DNA of 64,000 nucleotides from Parasphingorhabdus marina DSM 22363 (GCF_900128895.1 NZ_FSQW01000002.1:1240001-1304000), one strand, 5' to 3'. Positions 45,265-54,044 are shown, counted from the stretch's first letter. Notes: generated by a model from the letters alone, not told the origin. Numbers and translations: made by a program.

Positions 45265-45471
45265 CTATGATTGGGAGTGAACAATGCGCCGGGTCACGAA
45301 CCAGGCGACGGGAAAGCCAAGTATGAAGCCCGCCGTCACGCAGCCAAAGAGTATCGGCAGGCTCGCCGATCCCATGGTGATAACGACCACGACTGCCCCA
45401 AAACCGGTCAGGCAGGATGCCAGAAACTGGATCATGTTGAACAGGAACAGGTTTTGCTTGATCAGTTCCAT
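45265..45471 (-). CDS. Two-TM small membrane protein
   Basis: 68 aa, starting after a strong GGGAGG ribosome site 6 nt upstream of ATG 45471. Two hydrophobic helices (about 9-33 and 38-58) and a basic tail (FVTRRIVHSQS). The architecture is that of small DUF2798-type membrane proteins, but I cannot assign a family with confidence. It lies between the NOX-like reductase and the ABM gene on the same strand. Confidence 0.75.
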   Translation of the reverse strand: MELIKQNLFLFNMIQFLASCLTGFGAVVVVITMGSASLPILFGCVTAGFILGFPVAWFVTRRIVHSQS

Positions 45472-45506
45472 TGGGGCCTCCCTTGTTGTGCTGTTCCCGC
45501 TGTCGA

Positions 45507-46766
45507 TCAGCGAAATTCAAAAGCTTCGGTATGGATTGCATCGCGAGAGACGCCTGCTTTGCGCATGTCCCTCGTCAGACCATTGATCATCGGTTTGGGA
45601 CCGCAGAGGAAATAGCCATATTCGCTGAGCGGTTCAGACAGGTTCTCTTTCATCTTGTCGACCCGCGCAAACTCTCCTTCATTGGATTGCAGCAGCACCA
45701 GCCGGAAATTGGTCATTTCCGCTGCCTTGGCCAGCAATTCATCCAGGAACAGCGCTTCATCCTTTTCGCGAACGGCATAGACAAGCGTGACTTCCCGCAC
45801 GTCGTCCGGTTGCATCGCGCGAACCATCGACAGAAATGGTGTGACTCCGATACCGCCAGCAAACCAGACCTGCTTGCTCCGTGCTTTGCTGGTGTCAAAA
45901 CAGCCATAGGGGCCGCGCACCAGCACTTCTGCGCCGGTTTCAATCTCTTCGCGTACCTTGCGGGTCCAGTCGCCGAGCACTTTCAACGTGAAACGTAATT
46001 TCTCATCAGCAGGCGCGCTGGAGATGGTGAACGGATGGGGCTCTCTCCAGCCTTTGCCCTGCACCTCTACAAAGGCAAATTGACCGGGGCGAAACTCTAG
46101 CGGCTGTTCGAGCGGATTCAAAACCAGTTCGGTCGCACGTTCCAGCGCGTTGACCTTTTCGATCACATAGCGCTTTGCGGTTTTTCGGTTCATCCCGAAA
46201 AGGCTATAGAGCAGTGAGAGTGTACCGATCACGGCAGCAATGATGAGCATTATGCCGGATGGACTGAACCGTTCAAAAAAGACAGCTGGCGCCGTGATAA
46301 AATGTCCTGTGCCCAACAAATAGACCAACCCCATCAGCTTGTGGGGGTTGCGCCAGCGGTGATAGGGGATCTTGCGGTTAAGCGTGATCGCGAGCGCCAA
46401 GATCAGCAATATCATCGACAGCATGCCAAGCGGAGCTGATGGCACAAGTGCATTGGCGATGGGATCGATGCCTTCGGGCAGTTCTTTCGGGATCAAGAAA
46501 AAATGCGCAAGGATAAGCAGCATCGCAAAAATCCCGCAGAATTTGTGCACCTGATACATCCGGTCGAGGCCTCCAAAGAAAGGTTCCAGAAACCGCAGCC
46601 GCGTTGAAAGGAAGATCGAACAGCTCATCAATAAGAATGCCCAGCCGCCAAGCATGCTGGTTCCAACTACCTGTCGCTCGATTTCGGCGGGTGAAAAACC
46701 GAGATGCAGGATGGAAAAAACCAGCAACAAAACGATGATGGCGAGCGATGCCCTTCGCTTCAACAT
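45507..46766 (-). CDS. NOX-like transmembrane flavocytochrome (ferric reductase-like)
   Basis: 419 aa from ATG 46766. About six TM helices carry two bis-histidine haem sites: H74/H88 and H142/H155, i.e. HxnH spacings of 14 and 13, the same as human NOX2 (H101/H115, H209/H222). The cytosolic FNR part has HPFTISSAP (244-252), LGDWTRK, VRGPYGCF, the NAD(P)H motif AGGIGVTP (303-310) and FLCGPKPM. It should pass electrons from NAD(P)H via FAD and two haems across the membrane to O2, metal or quinone. Flanked by an EF-hand lipoprotein gene and a two-TM gene. Confidence 0.9.
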   Translation of the reverse strand: MLKRRASLAIIVLLLVFSILHLGFSPAEIERQVVGTSMLGGWAFLLMSCSIFLSTRLRFLEPFFGGLDRMYQVHKFCGIFAMLLILAHFFLIPKELPEGIDPIANALVPSAPLGMLSMILLILALAITLNRKIPYHRWRNPHKLMGLVYLLGTGHFITAPAVFFERFSPSGIMLIIAAVIGTLSLLYSLFGMNRKTAKRYVIEKVNALERATELVLNPLEQPLEFRPGQFAFVEVQGKGWREPHPFTISSAPADEKLRFTLKVLGDWTRKVREEIETGAEVLVRGPYGCFDTSKARSKQVWFAGGIGVTPFLSMVRAMQPDDVREVTLVYAVREKDEALFLDELLAKAAEMTNFRLVLLQSNEGEFARVDKMKENLSEPLSEYGYFLCGPKPMINGLTRDMRKAGVSRDAIHTEAFEFR

Positions 46767-46797
46767 GGCGCGTTTTCCTTCGTGAGAGAATATAGAT

Positions 46798-47346
46798 TCA
46801 GCTTGTTTTGAGCGCGGAGCGGATCGCCGCAAAGACCGAGAATCCATTCAGGAACTCCGGCTCCTCCAAAATGCCGTTCTGGTTGATATCAATTCGGTCA
46901 AAGTCGCTGCGGATCGCATAGCGATGTTCGGCTTCGGAAATCTTGCCGTCCGTATCCCGGTCCCATAGCGCGAACACGGTCTTCAAAGCGGTGTCATATT
47001 CGCTGCGCCGGTTTGCCGCATCCGCAGCCTGGGAGAAACCATAGTCCCAGCCCGTAAATTCGGCGAGACTGATATCTTTGCTGTCGTCAGCATCCATGGA
47101 TGCGAAAATGTTTGTGCGGTATGTCTCGATATCTCCGGTGTTGAGATATCCCTTCTTGCCATTATCGACCTGGTCAAAGCCCAGGCGCGCGAGTCTTTGC
47201 CCTTCCGTCTTGGCTTCGCCACGCTGCGATTTCTCGAATTTCTGCTTTGCTGGTGCTTCGGTTTCCGACCGCGTGTCACGCTGATCCGGAGCCGTACAGG
47301 CTGGTACCGCAACGAACAGGGGAAGCAAAAAAAGTGCCTTTGACAT
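46798..47346 (-). CDS. EF-hand domain lipoprotein
   Basis: 182 aa. Lipobox VPAC (C17) gives an exported lipoprotein. Four EF-hand loops: a degenerate one at 61-72, and canonical ones starting at D85 (DADDSKDIS), D129 (DRDTDGKIS, ideal) and D153 (DINQNGILE). It should bind calcium in the periplasm. It is the first gene of the operon, 31 bp before the NOX-like reductase, which suggests that it senses calcium for, or buffers it near, the reductase. Eukaryotic NOX5 and DUOX carry EF-hands too, but on the cytosolic side. Confidence 0.92.
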   Translation of the reverse strand: MSKALFLLPLFVAVPACTAPDQRDTRSETEAPAKQKFEKSQRGEAKTEGQRLARLGFDQVDNGKKGYLNTGDIETYRTNIFASMDADDSKDISLAEFTGWDYGFSQAADAANRRSEYDTALKTVFALWDRDTDGKISEAEHRYAIRSDFDRIDINQNGILEEPEFLNGFSVFAAIRSALKTS

Positions 47347-47392
47347 CTTGAGTATCCTCTTAGCTGAATGGGATCAGTGTGGATTTGCCTTT

Positions 47393-47440
47393 AACTTGCA
47401 TATGCTATACTTGCAAGTGCATTTGTTGCGTATACAAGTT
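47393..47440. promoter_or_regulatory. Likely MarR operator region with overlapping palindromes
   Basis: Between the EF-hand operon and marR. It has a perfect palindrome, ACTTGCAAGT (47409-47418), flanked by AACTTG (47393-47398) and its complement CAAGTT (47435-47440). TTGC/GCAA half-sites recur throughout. This is the layout expected of an autoregulated MarR repressor that also controls the divergent operon. Confidence 0.6.
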
Positions 47441-47502
47441 TAATTGCGTTTGCAACTGATTTCAGCGCAACAGTTGCAGCAGGCATGATTTAGGATTATC
47501 CG

Positions 47503-47985
47503 ATGATCGAAAGCAGATATTTGATGGCCAAAATCTCGGCAGGGCAGAAACAGAGGCAATCCAGCTTTGGATTCTTGATGCAGGTGATCGCCCGCCGCAT
47601 TGACGCGACCATGAAAGAAGAACTGGCTAAAATTGACGTCGATGTGAAGCTGTTTGCCAATCTCATGGTGTTGAGCGACAGGGATGGCATCACCCAGAAA
47701 GAACTGGGGCATTTGCTGGAATTTCCAGACTATTTCACAAGCCGCAACGTCGATGCCCTGATTGACGCCGGATTGGCAGAGCGGCGCCCCGATCCAAATA
47801 GCAGGCGTTCAGTATTGGTATTCCTCACAGACAAGGGACGAAAAAAAGCAACCGAGCTTCCGCGGGTAATTCAGAAGGTAAATTCGCAGTTCCTCGAACC
47901 CCTCAAGTCTTCAGAAAAGAAAGCCATCATCCAATTGTTGCACAAAGTGGGTGGCATTCCGGAAGGTGGCGATCCCAATTTGTAA
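47503..47985 (+). CDS. MarR family transcriptional regulator
   Basis: 160 aa from ATG 47503 with AGGA 8 nt upstream. N-terminal dimerisation helices (FGFLMQVIARRIDATMKEEL), then winged HTH: LMVLSDRDGITQKELGHLLEFPDYFTSRNVDALIDAGLAERRPDPNSRRSVLVFLT. The ligand is unknown; MarR proteins often respond to phenolics or oxidants. It lies 156 bp from, and divergent to, the EF-hand/NOX-like operon, so that operon is the probable target. Confidence 0.93.
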   Translation: MIESRYLMAKISAGQKQRQSSFGFLMQVIARRIDATMKEELAKIDVDVKLFANLMVLSDRDGITQKELGHLLEFPDYFTSRNVDALIDAGLAERRPDPNSRRSVLVFLTDKGRKKATELPRVIQKVNSQFLEPLKSSEKKAIIQLLHKVGGIPEGGDPNL

Positions 47986-48109
47986 ATTACCACGAAGTCT
48001 CCGCCGGTTGAAAATAGCCCGCAACCCACTTCCGCTTCCGAAGATGATGCCAACTGCGCTGCAAAACCCGACCGGCATCCGCCTCAAAAAAAGAACTTCG
48101 CCCCAAACC

Positions 48110-48634
48110 CTAAAACGGAACGTCGTCATCCAGATCATTGTCGAAGGCACCACCGCCCTGGCCGCCTCCGGATCCACCGCCGGTATTACCCCAGCCGTCG
48201 TTCGAGCCGCCACCCTGACCACCGCCGGATGCACCACCACCCCAGCCGTCATTTGAACCGCCGCCCTGGCCGCCACCGCCCTGACGTCCGTCGAGCATGG
48301 TCATGACCGCGCCGGGGCCTTGCAGGACGACTTCGGTCGAATAGCGGTCATTGCCGGACTGGTCCTGCCACTTGCGGGTCTGGAGCTTGCCTTCAAGATA
48401 GACCTTGCTGCCCTTGCGCAGATAGCGCTCGGCGACTCCGGCGAGGCCTTCGGAGAAAATTGCGACGCTGTGCCACTCGGTCTTTTCCTTGCGCTCGCCG
48501 GTATTGCGGTCTTTCCAGTTTTCGCTGGTCGCGACACGCAGATTGCAGACTTTTCCGCCATTGCTGAACGTCCGCACTTCGGGATCAGCGCCAAGATTTC
48601 CCACGATGATGACCTTGTTTACGCTGCCTGCCAT
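48110..48634 (-). CDS. ssb: Single-stranded DNA-binding protein
   Basis: 174 aa from ATG 48634. OB fold (about 1-115): [56 protein letters not shown]. Then a Gly-rich linker with two copies of [13 protein letters not shown], and the acidic tip DLDDDVPF that recruits repair and replication partners. uvrA, the common neighbour in other groups, is not adjacent. feoB lies upstream on the same strand. Confidence 0.97.
   Translation of the reverse strand: MAGSVNKVIIVGNLGADPEVRTFSNGGKVCNLRVATSENWKDRNTGERKEKTEWHSVAIFSEGLAGVAERYLRKGSKVYLEGKLQTRKWQDQSGNDRYSTEVVLQGPGAVMTMLDGRQGGGGQGGGSNDGWGGGASGGGQGGGSNDGWGNTGGGSGGGQGGGAFDNDLDDDVPF
48190..48277 (-). repeat. Tandem repeat encoding the SSB glycine-rich linker
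   Basis: Two similar units starting near 48190 and 48241 (period about 51 bp) encode the duplicated [13 protein letters not shown] linker of SSB. Linker length in SSB varies freely between species. Confidence 0.7.
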
Positions 48635-48684
48635 TATGCAATTCCCCAGATTTATTGAATGTGTTTCGAGTCTCTGGCGGTTCT

Positions 48685-50547
48685 TTACAGGCCGAGTGCA
48701 ACCGCCGTCCAGTAGGTAATACCGGCCGCGACATAGGCGAGCGCAAAAAGATAGACCAGCATGAAGGTCGGCCATTTCCAGCCATTGGTTTCCCGTTTTG
48801 TCACTGCAATGGTCGAGATGCATTGTGGCGCGAACACAAACCAGGCGAGGAAAGCCAGCGCCATCGGCAGTGTCCAGCGGCTTTGCAGCCTTTCCGTGAG
48901 CGACCGGGCCTCTGCTTCTTCATCCGGCGCATCGATCGCATAGGTCGTGGCCAGTGCCGACACCGCCACTTCGCGGGCGGCCATGGCCGGGATCAGGGCG
49001 AGCGCCATGTCGCGGTTGAAGCCAATCGGCGCGACCACCGGTTCGATGACATTGGCAATCCGCCCGGCTGCCGAATAATCAACCTGGCTCATCGGGCTGT
49101 CGATAGGAACCTTGGGGTAGGTCAGCATCAGCCAAAGCACGACTGTCGCTGCAAAAATGATCGTGCCGGCCCGGCGCAGGAAGATCCATGCGCGCTGCCA
49201 CAGGCCGAGCAATATGTCTCGGATCCGGGGCAGCTGGTATTTCGGCATTTCCATCAGGAATCCGGCATTGGGTCCTTTGGCGACCGTGCTGCGCAGAACC
49301 AGCGCGACGATCATCGCGCCGACTATGCCAAATATGTAAAGCCCGAACAGGACCAGCCCCTGCAGGCCAACACCGCCACCAACGTCGCGAGCCGGAATGA
49401 AGGCGCCAATGATGATCGCATAAACGGGCAGCCGCGCCGCGCAGGTCATCAGGGGGGCGACCAAAATGGTGGTCAGCCGGTCATTGGGATCCGATATGCT
49501 GCGCGTCGCCATGATCCCGGGAATCGCACAGGCGAAGGAGGAAAGCAGCGGAATGAAGCTCCGGCCAGACAGCCCGACGCTGGCCATCAGCCGGTCCATG
49601 ATAAAGGCCGCACGGGTCATGTAACCGCTGGCCTCCAGCAGCAGGATGAACAGGAACAGGATCAGAATCTGCGGCAGGAACACCACCACTGACCCGACAC
49701 CACCGATGGCGCCTTCGATCAGAAAGTCCTTGAAAAACCCGTCGGGCAGCCCGGCTTCGACGGCGGCGGCCGCGATTTCCGTGCCCTGCTCGATCCACCC
49801 GATCGGCGCCTCGGACCAGGCGAAGACCGCCTGGAACATGACAAACAGGATGGCGAGCAGGATGATCGGTCCGGCAACGGGATGCAGGAAAAGCGCATCG
49901 GCCCGCTCCGACCAGCGCCGCCCGGCGGTTTCCGAGACAATGGCCGCCTGAGCGATTTTCTTGGCCTGAAAACGCAGTCCGTGATCCCGTTCCTTCGCCA
50001 CCACCGGCTCCGCAACCGGGGCGTTTCCGGACAGACGGTTTTCGACGGCGGCGGACAGATCCTCCAGTCCCCGGCGGCGGACGGCCACTGTCGGTACGAC
50101 CGGCACGCCGAGCAATTCCTCAAGCTTCGCAGGATCGAGCGTCAGCCCGTCTCTCTCAGCCAGGTCCATCATGTTGAGTGCGATAATGGTCGGTTGCCCC
50201 AGCGCAATAATTTCCAGCGCAAAGCGCAGATGATTGTCGAGATTGGCAGCATCCAGAACCACAATGATCGCGTCCGGCTTCCGCTCGCCATCCTGCGCGC
50301 CCATGATCACGCCACGCGTCACCGCTTCGTCCGGACTGGTTGGATCGAGACTGTAGCTTCCAGGCAAATCGACCAGTTCCGCCGGCCGGCCATTTGGCAG
50401 GGCAAAATGTCCCGCCTTGCGTTCCACTGTCACGCCCGGATAGTTGGCGATTTTCTGACGTGCGCCGGTCAGCGCGTTGAACAGCGCACTTTTTCCGGCA
50501 TTGGGGTTGCCCGCGAGGACAATCAGGGGCGCTGCTTCCGTCATCAT
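48685..50547 (-). CDS. feoB: Ferrous iron transporter FeoB
   Basis: 620 aa. N-terminal G-protein domain (G1 [12 protein letters not shown] about 13-24, G3 DLPGSYSL, G4 NMMD), then a helical membrane domain with the two gate regions ([13 protein letters not shown], and the later [12 protein letters not shown]) and [13 protein letters not shown]. It imports Fe2+ across the inner membrane. It is shorter than E. coli FeoB (773 aa), which is common in alphaproteobacteria. Its ATG shares one base with the feoA TGA. Confidence 0.97.
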   Translation of the reverse strand: MMTEAAPLIVLAGNPNAGKSALFNALTGARQKIANYPGVTVERKAGHFALPNGRPAELVDLPGSYSLDPTSPDEAVTRGVIMGAQDGERKPDAIIVVLDAANLDNHLRFALEIIALGQPTIIALNMMDLAERDGLTLDPAKLEELLGVPVVPTVAVRRRGLEDLSAAVENRLSGNAPVAEPVVAKERDHGLRFQAKKIAQAAIVSETAGRRWSERADALFLHPVAGPIILLAILFVMFQAVFAWSEAPIGWIEQGTEIAAAAVEAGLPDGFFKDFLIEGAIGGVGSVVVFLPQILILFLFILLLEASGYMTRAAFIMDRLMASVGLSGRSFIPLLSSFACAIPGIMATRSISDPNDRLTTILVAPLMTCAARLPVYAIIIGAFIPARDVGGGVGLQGLVLFGLYIFGIVGAMIVALVLRSTVAKGPNAGFLMEMPKYQLPRIRDILLGLWQRAWIFLRRAGTIIFAATVVLWLMLTYPKVPIDSPMSQVDYSAAGRIANVIEPVVAPIGFNRDMALALIPAMAAREVAVSALATTYAIDAPDEEAEARSLTERLQSRWTLPMALAFLAWFVFAPQCISTIAVTKRETNGWKWPTFMLVYLFALAYVAAGITYWTAVALGL

Positions 50548-50813
50548 CAGTCGCTCAGAACAACCGAAATGGCCATGGCGTGGGATTTCCGGACGGCCAC
50601 CATCATCCGCCCGACTTTCAGGGCTATCGGGTCGTTAAAGCCGAACATGCCCTTGTGTAGTTTTTCCACCGCAACTCCTTCGTCGAGCCCGAGGGCGCGC
50701 AAGCGGCGCCCCTCGTTTTCCGACATGGCTTCCCAGTCGACAGAGCGAATTTGCGCCACCTGTCGCAAGGACAGGCGATCGAGCGTAATTTCAGTTAGAT
50801 CGGAACGGGCCAT
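50547..50813 (-). CDS. feoA: FeoA family protein
   Basis: 88 aa SH3-like accessory protein of FeoB. VDWEAMSENEGRRLRALGLDEGVAVEKLHKG, then DPIALKVGRMMVAVRKSHAMAISV. It probably regulates the FeoB GTPase domain. First gene of the feoAB operon, starting just downstream of a Fur box. Confidence 0.93.
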   Translation of the reverse strand: MARSDLTEITLDRLSLRQVAQIRSVDWEAMSENEGRRLRALGLDEGVAVEKLHKGMFGFNDPIALKVGRMMVAVRKSHAMAISVVLSD

Positions 50814-50838
50814 TCAGCTACTCGAAAACAGGTTAGTT

Positions 50839-50857
50839 GCGAGTGATTATCATTATA
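50839..50857 (-). promoter_or_regulatory. Fur box upstream of feoAB
   Basis: The minus strand reads TATAATGATAATCACTCGC, matching 14 of 19 positions of the Fur consensus GATAATGATAATCATTATC, including an unbroken ATAATGATAATCA core. It lies 26-44 bp upstream of the feoA start. This predicts iron repression of feoAB. Confidence 0.75.
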
Positions 50858-50896
50858 GAAACAGGCTGGCGAGTCTTTTGTTGCGGGACATCCGGA

Positions 50897-51562
50897 TCAG
50901 AGATTGCGATAGCGAAGCCGACCGAAGAAGCGCGCCATGCTGAAGCGGTCGCCGCCCCGGCCCGTCACCCTTGCCTTGATCTTTTCAAACTGCATCACAT
51001 TTTCGATCCGCCGATCCAGAAACGCCCGCGTCTCGGCGAAGTCTTCGCTTTCATCGTCAAGAAACACGCTGATGGTGCTGCCATAGACTGCAGATAACAA
51101 GGTCCGCTTGGTATAGTGATTATAATCCGTCGCGGTATCGCCGGCGAGCCGCCACATCTTGTCCGCGGCACCCCAGCCCAGCTTTGCGGCCCGGCGGACA
51201 TTGGGTGGCGCAGCGAGAATGGCCAGCGCCCGGCGCAGCCCCTCGCGATCCGGTTCCAGAATTTCGAGCCGCGCCCGCACCAGATTTGTGATCCGTTCGC
51301 GGATCTTCATCGCCTCCAGTTCTTCAGCAGAATATCTTTCAGCCATGCGGGCGTCGACGGATTCAAACCAGGCTGCAATCATGTCGACTGGACCATCATT
51401 GAACGCCAGTCGCGCGAGGTCGGTATCGACATCGTCCTGCACGGCGGCCGCTTCGACGGCTGTCTCGTTCCATCCGTCAAATGCCGCCTGCATGGCCAGC
51501 GACGGCGCCAGAAAGGCGCGCACTTCATCAAGGGTGGGGTCTTCGGGAAGGCTGGCGGTCAT
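50897..51562 (-). CDS. coq9: COQ9 family protein
   Basis: 221 aa. COQ9 binds lipid and presents ubiquinone intermediates to COQ7-type hydroxylases. GWNETAVEAAA, LAFNDGPVDMIAAWFE, KIRERITNLVRARLEIL and DTATDYNHYTKRTLLSAVYGSTISVFLDD are the family landmarks. It lies just upstream of feoAB, whose Fur-controlled promoter separates the two. A UbiH-type hydroxylase is present at 35-37 kb. Confidence 0.94.
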   Translation of the reverse strand: MTASLPEDPTLDEVRAFLAPSLAMQAAFDGWNETAVEAAAVQDDVDTDLARLAFNDGPVDMIAAWFESVDARMAERYSAEELEAMKIRERITNLVRARLEILEPDREGLRRALAILAAPPNVRRAAKLGWGAADKMWRLAGDTATDYNHYTKRTLLSAVYGSTISVFLDDESEDFAETRAFLDRRIENVMQFEKIKARVTGRGGDRFSMARFFGRLRYRNL

Positions 51563-51698
51563 GGCGACTCCGGAGTTATCACAGCGATTTGCGCTGCTAT
51601 CAATATAGGGGAAACATATGGGCTTTCAAAGCATTGCATTTCGATGTGCGCGCTCTTAACTGTGCAGTTAACATTCATCTGCACATCGGAATTCCGCC

Positions 51699-52799
51699 AT
51701 GACCACATTGTTCGACCCCATCAAGCTGGGAGCCATTGAAGCGCCGAACCGGATGCTGATGGCACCGCTGACCCGGTGTCGCTCTACCATGGAATTCGTG
51801 CCAACCCCGCTGATGGGCGAATATTACGCCCAGCGCGCCGGTGCCGGCCTGATCATTTCCGAAGCCACCGGCATCAGCCAGCAGGGCCTCGGTACACCGT
51901 TCGCGCCGGGTATCTGGAACGAAGCACAAACCGAAGCATGGAAACCCGTTGTCGAACGCGTACATGAAGCCGGTGGGCGGATCATCTGTCAGCTGTGGCA
52001 CATGGGCCGGATTGTTCATCCGGATTTTCTGGATGGGGAAAAGCCCGTTTCCTCATCCGCGACCACCGCTCCGGGTTCGGTGCGCACCTATCTCGGCAAA
52101 AAAGACTATGAGGAAGCACGGCCGCTGGAAAAGGACGAAATCCCTGCCCTGCTCGACGACTATTCCCATGCTGCCGAGAATGCGAAGAAGGCCGGGTTTG
52201 ACGGTGTGCAGCTGCACAGTGCCAACGGCTATCTGATCGACCAGTTCATCCGCTCGGGCTGTAATTTCCGGGAAGATGAATATGGCGGTTCGATCGAAAA
52301 CCGGATCCGCCTGCTCGGCGAGGTCACGCAGCGGCTTGTCGATATCTGGGGCAGCGACCGGACGGCCGTGCGCCTGTCCCCCAATGGCGATTCCCAGGGC
52401 GCTGACGATGCGACCCCTGTCGAAACCTTTACGGCGGCGGCCATGCTGCTCGACAAGATCGGAATCGCGTTTCTGGAACTGCGGGAACCGCCCGCACATG
52501 GCACTTATGGCGCCACGGATGTGCCACCCGTGAGTCCGGATATCCGCCCGGTATTCAATAGCCCGCTGGTTCTGAACAGTGATTATTTCTACGATAACGC
52601 CACGGATGCGCTGGCCAATGACCGGGCTGATGCGATCAGTTTCGGGCGGACCTTCATGACCAATCCCGACCTGCCGGAACGTTTCAAGGCAGGCGCTGAC
52701 CTCAATCCGATTGATTTCACGCCGACCTGGTACAGTCAGGGGCCGGAAGGTTATGTGGACTATCCGACGATGGACCAAAACCGGGAAACAGCTGCCTAA
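51699..52799 (+). CDS. Alkene reductase, Old Yellow Enzyme family
   Basis: 366 aa FMN-dependent TIM barrel that reduces activated C=C bonds. APLTRCRSTMEFVPTPLMGEYYAQRAGAGLIISEAT at the N-terminus is the classical OYE/NemA pattern. WHMGRIVHPDF follows, then the active-site HSANGYLIDQF (H and N), then SIENRIRLLGE. The ending DYPTMDQNRETAA is typical of NemA-like members. The physiological substrate is unknown, although electrophile detoxification is usual. It is monocistronic and divergent from coq9. Confidence 0.94.
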   Translation: MTTLFDPIKLGAIEAPNRMLMAPLTRCRSTMEFVPTPLMGEYYAQRAGAGLIISEATGISQQGLGTPFAPGIWNEAQTEAWKPVVERVHEAGGRIICQLWHMGRIVHPDFLDGEKPVSSSATTAPGSVRTYLGKKDYEEARPLEKDEIPALLDDYSHAAENAKKAGFDGVQLHSANGYLIDQFIRSGCNFREDEYGGSIENRIRLLGEVTQRLVDIWGSDRTAVRLSPNGDSQGADDATPVETFTAAAMLLDKIGIAFLELREPPAHGTYGATDVPPVSPDIRPVFNSPLVLNSDYFYDNATDALANDRADAISFGRTFMTNPDLPERFKAGADLNPIDFTPTWYSQGPEGYVDYPTMDQNRETAA

Positions 52800-52831
52800 G
52801 CCTGAACGCAGCCGAGGCGGGCCGGTGGCGG

Positions 52832-52841
52832 CTCCGTCAAA
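52832..52841 (+). repeat. CTCCGTCAAA decamer, copy 2
   Basis: Second copy, 33 bp after the alkene reductase stop, following the G-rich stretch GGGCCGGTGGCGG. Confidence 0.4.
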
Positions 52842-52862
52842 AGGACAAGTGAGAAGGAAGAG

Positions 52863-53318
52863 CTAGAAGGAAGATTGCAACCGGCGGAACAGGTTGTGCA
52901 CTTCGGGCTCGGGATCGGCAATCGTCTCCAGCTTTGCCGACAAGCGCTGCAGACGGAAAAACAGTTCTTCGCTCGCCATCACAATCTGACGGGCTTCTTC
53001 CGGGAAAAGCCGGGTCATTTCGGTGTCACTGGACGCCGCATAGCCCAACGCCCGGTCATGGTTCCAGGCCTCGCCTTCGGTCAGCTCGTCGCCATGCAGC
53101 GCGCGCTGGTTCAGCAGCCAGGCGATGCAGTGCATCAACCGTGTGGTGACTTTCAGGGACTCGCAGGAAAAAGCGACCGAAACTTCCGGATCATCGGAAC
53201 ATTCGTCGTGGAAGCGGCCCGATTCGAAATAGGATCTTGCTTCATCAGCAAGCACCATAGCCTCTGTATAGAGGGCATCCAGCACCTTCGGCGTGATCAG
53301 TGTTCCACTTGTCGACAT
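52863..53318 (-). CDS. rcdA: DUF1465 protein, RcdA homologue (CtrA degradation)
   Basis: 151 aa helical protein of the DUF1465 family, to which Caulobacter RcdA belongs. RcdA is an adaptor that delivers CtrA to ClpXP at the cell pole. Recognisable segments: LADEARSYFESGRFHDE, VAFSCESLKVTTRLMHCIAWLLNQRALH, GELTEGEAW-like, and FPEEARQIVMASEELFFRLQRLS. Three TTAACC motifs lie upstream, consistent with CtrA control in a feedback loop, which is inference. Confidence 0.85.
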   Translation of the reverse strand: MSTSGTLITPKVLDALYTEAMVLADEARSYFESGRFHDECSDDPEVSVAFSCESLKVTTRLMHCIAWLLNQRALHGDELTEGEAWNHDRALGYAASSDTEMTRLFPEEARQIVMASEELFFRLQRLSAKLETIADPEPEVHNLFRRLQSSF

Positions 53319-53374
53319 GAAGCGATCATAGCAGTATTTTCCCCTGCAGGGACAGTTAAAATTTCCGGAAACAG

Positions 53375-53446
53375 GGTTAATATTCCGGTTGTTTCAATGT
53401 GATACGGCCCGGAGTTGCAGGTTAATCAGTTGACGATCAGGGTTAA
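53375..53446 (-). promoter_or_regulatory. Cluster of three TTAACC motifs upstream of rcdA
   Basis: TTAACC on the minus strand at 53380-53375, 53425-53420 and 53446-53441. CtrA sites contain TTAAC-type half-sites. None is paired at the canonical N7 distance, so this is a cluster of half-sites rather than a consensus CtrA box. Confidence 0.35.
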
Positions 53447-53478
53447 CGGGCTGTCATGCACAAACCGACAGCCGGAGT

Positions 53479-53682
53479 TCAGGCAATGATGTCCGGTATC
53501 AACTGATTTTCGATCATGATCATGCGGTCTCGCAGTTGCAGTTTCCGTTTCTTCAGGCGGGCGATCCGCAACTGGTCCTGGCTGCCGGAATCACGCAGCG
53601 CCGTGACGGCTTCATCGAGATCACGATGCTCTTCCCGCAGCAGCTCAAGCCGTTGCCGCAACTCCTCATCGCTCATCCCCAT
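53479..53682 (-). CDS. DUF465 (YdcH) family protein
   Basis: 67 aa, entirely helical and highly charged, with a probable coiled coil (ELRQRLELLREEHRDLDEAVTAL, then LRIARLKKRKLQLRDRM). DUF465 proteins are small, cytosolic, and of unknown function. A second, shorter DUF465 protein is encoded divergently 203 bp away. Confidence 0.88.
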   Translation of the reverse strand: MGMSDEELRQRLELLREEHRDLDEAVTALRDSGSQDQLRIARLKKRKLQLRDRMIMIENQLIPDIIA

Positions 53683-53885
53683 AACGGTCCTAATTCTCTC
53701 TTGCCTGTCCGCTACATTTTTGTCATCTTCACCTTATTCACGGAACAGGCCGAAACCAAGACAAATCGGCCGGAGCCAATCGGATCGTGAACTCCCGGAC
53801 CGCAAGATAATGCCGGCCGGATCGCAGAAAGGGACACCCGCAACCGCTTTCATCATCGAAAATCTAGTCTTTGAGGAGAATTAAT

Positions 53886-54044
53886 ATGGATCAGAATCAT
53901 GTGTCGGCATTGCGCGGAAAACACGAAGCTCTCGACCGCAAGATCAGCGAAGAAGAGTCCCGCCCTTCCCCCGATACAATTCTGATCCACAGTCTCAAGA
54001 AAGAGAAATTGCGGCTCAAGGAAGAGATGCTCGCCGAGGCCTGA
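53886..54044 (+). CDS. Short DUF465 family protein
   Basis: 52 aa, starting MDQNHVSALRGKHEALDRKI and ending KKEKLRLKEEMLAEA. Same heptad-like charged helical hairpin as YdcH proteins, with a GAGGA ribosome site just upstream. It is divergent from the other DUF465 gene and 98 bp upstream of ptsP. Confidence 0.82.
   Translation: MDQNHVSALRGKHEALDRKISEEESRPSPDTILIHSLKKEKLRLKEEMLAEA

Noticed and set aside
48190-48277. Short direct repeats that might look like a CRISPR array
   Set aside because: They are in frame and encode the glycine-rich SSB linker; there are only two units and no unique spacers.
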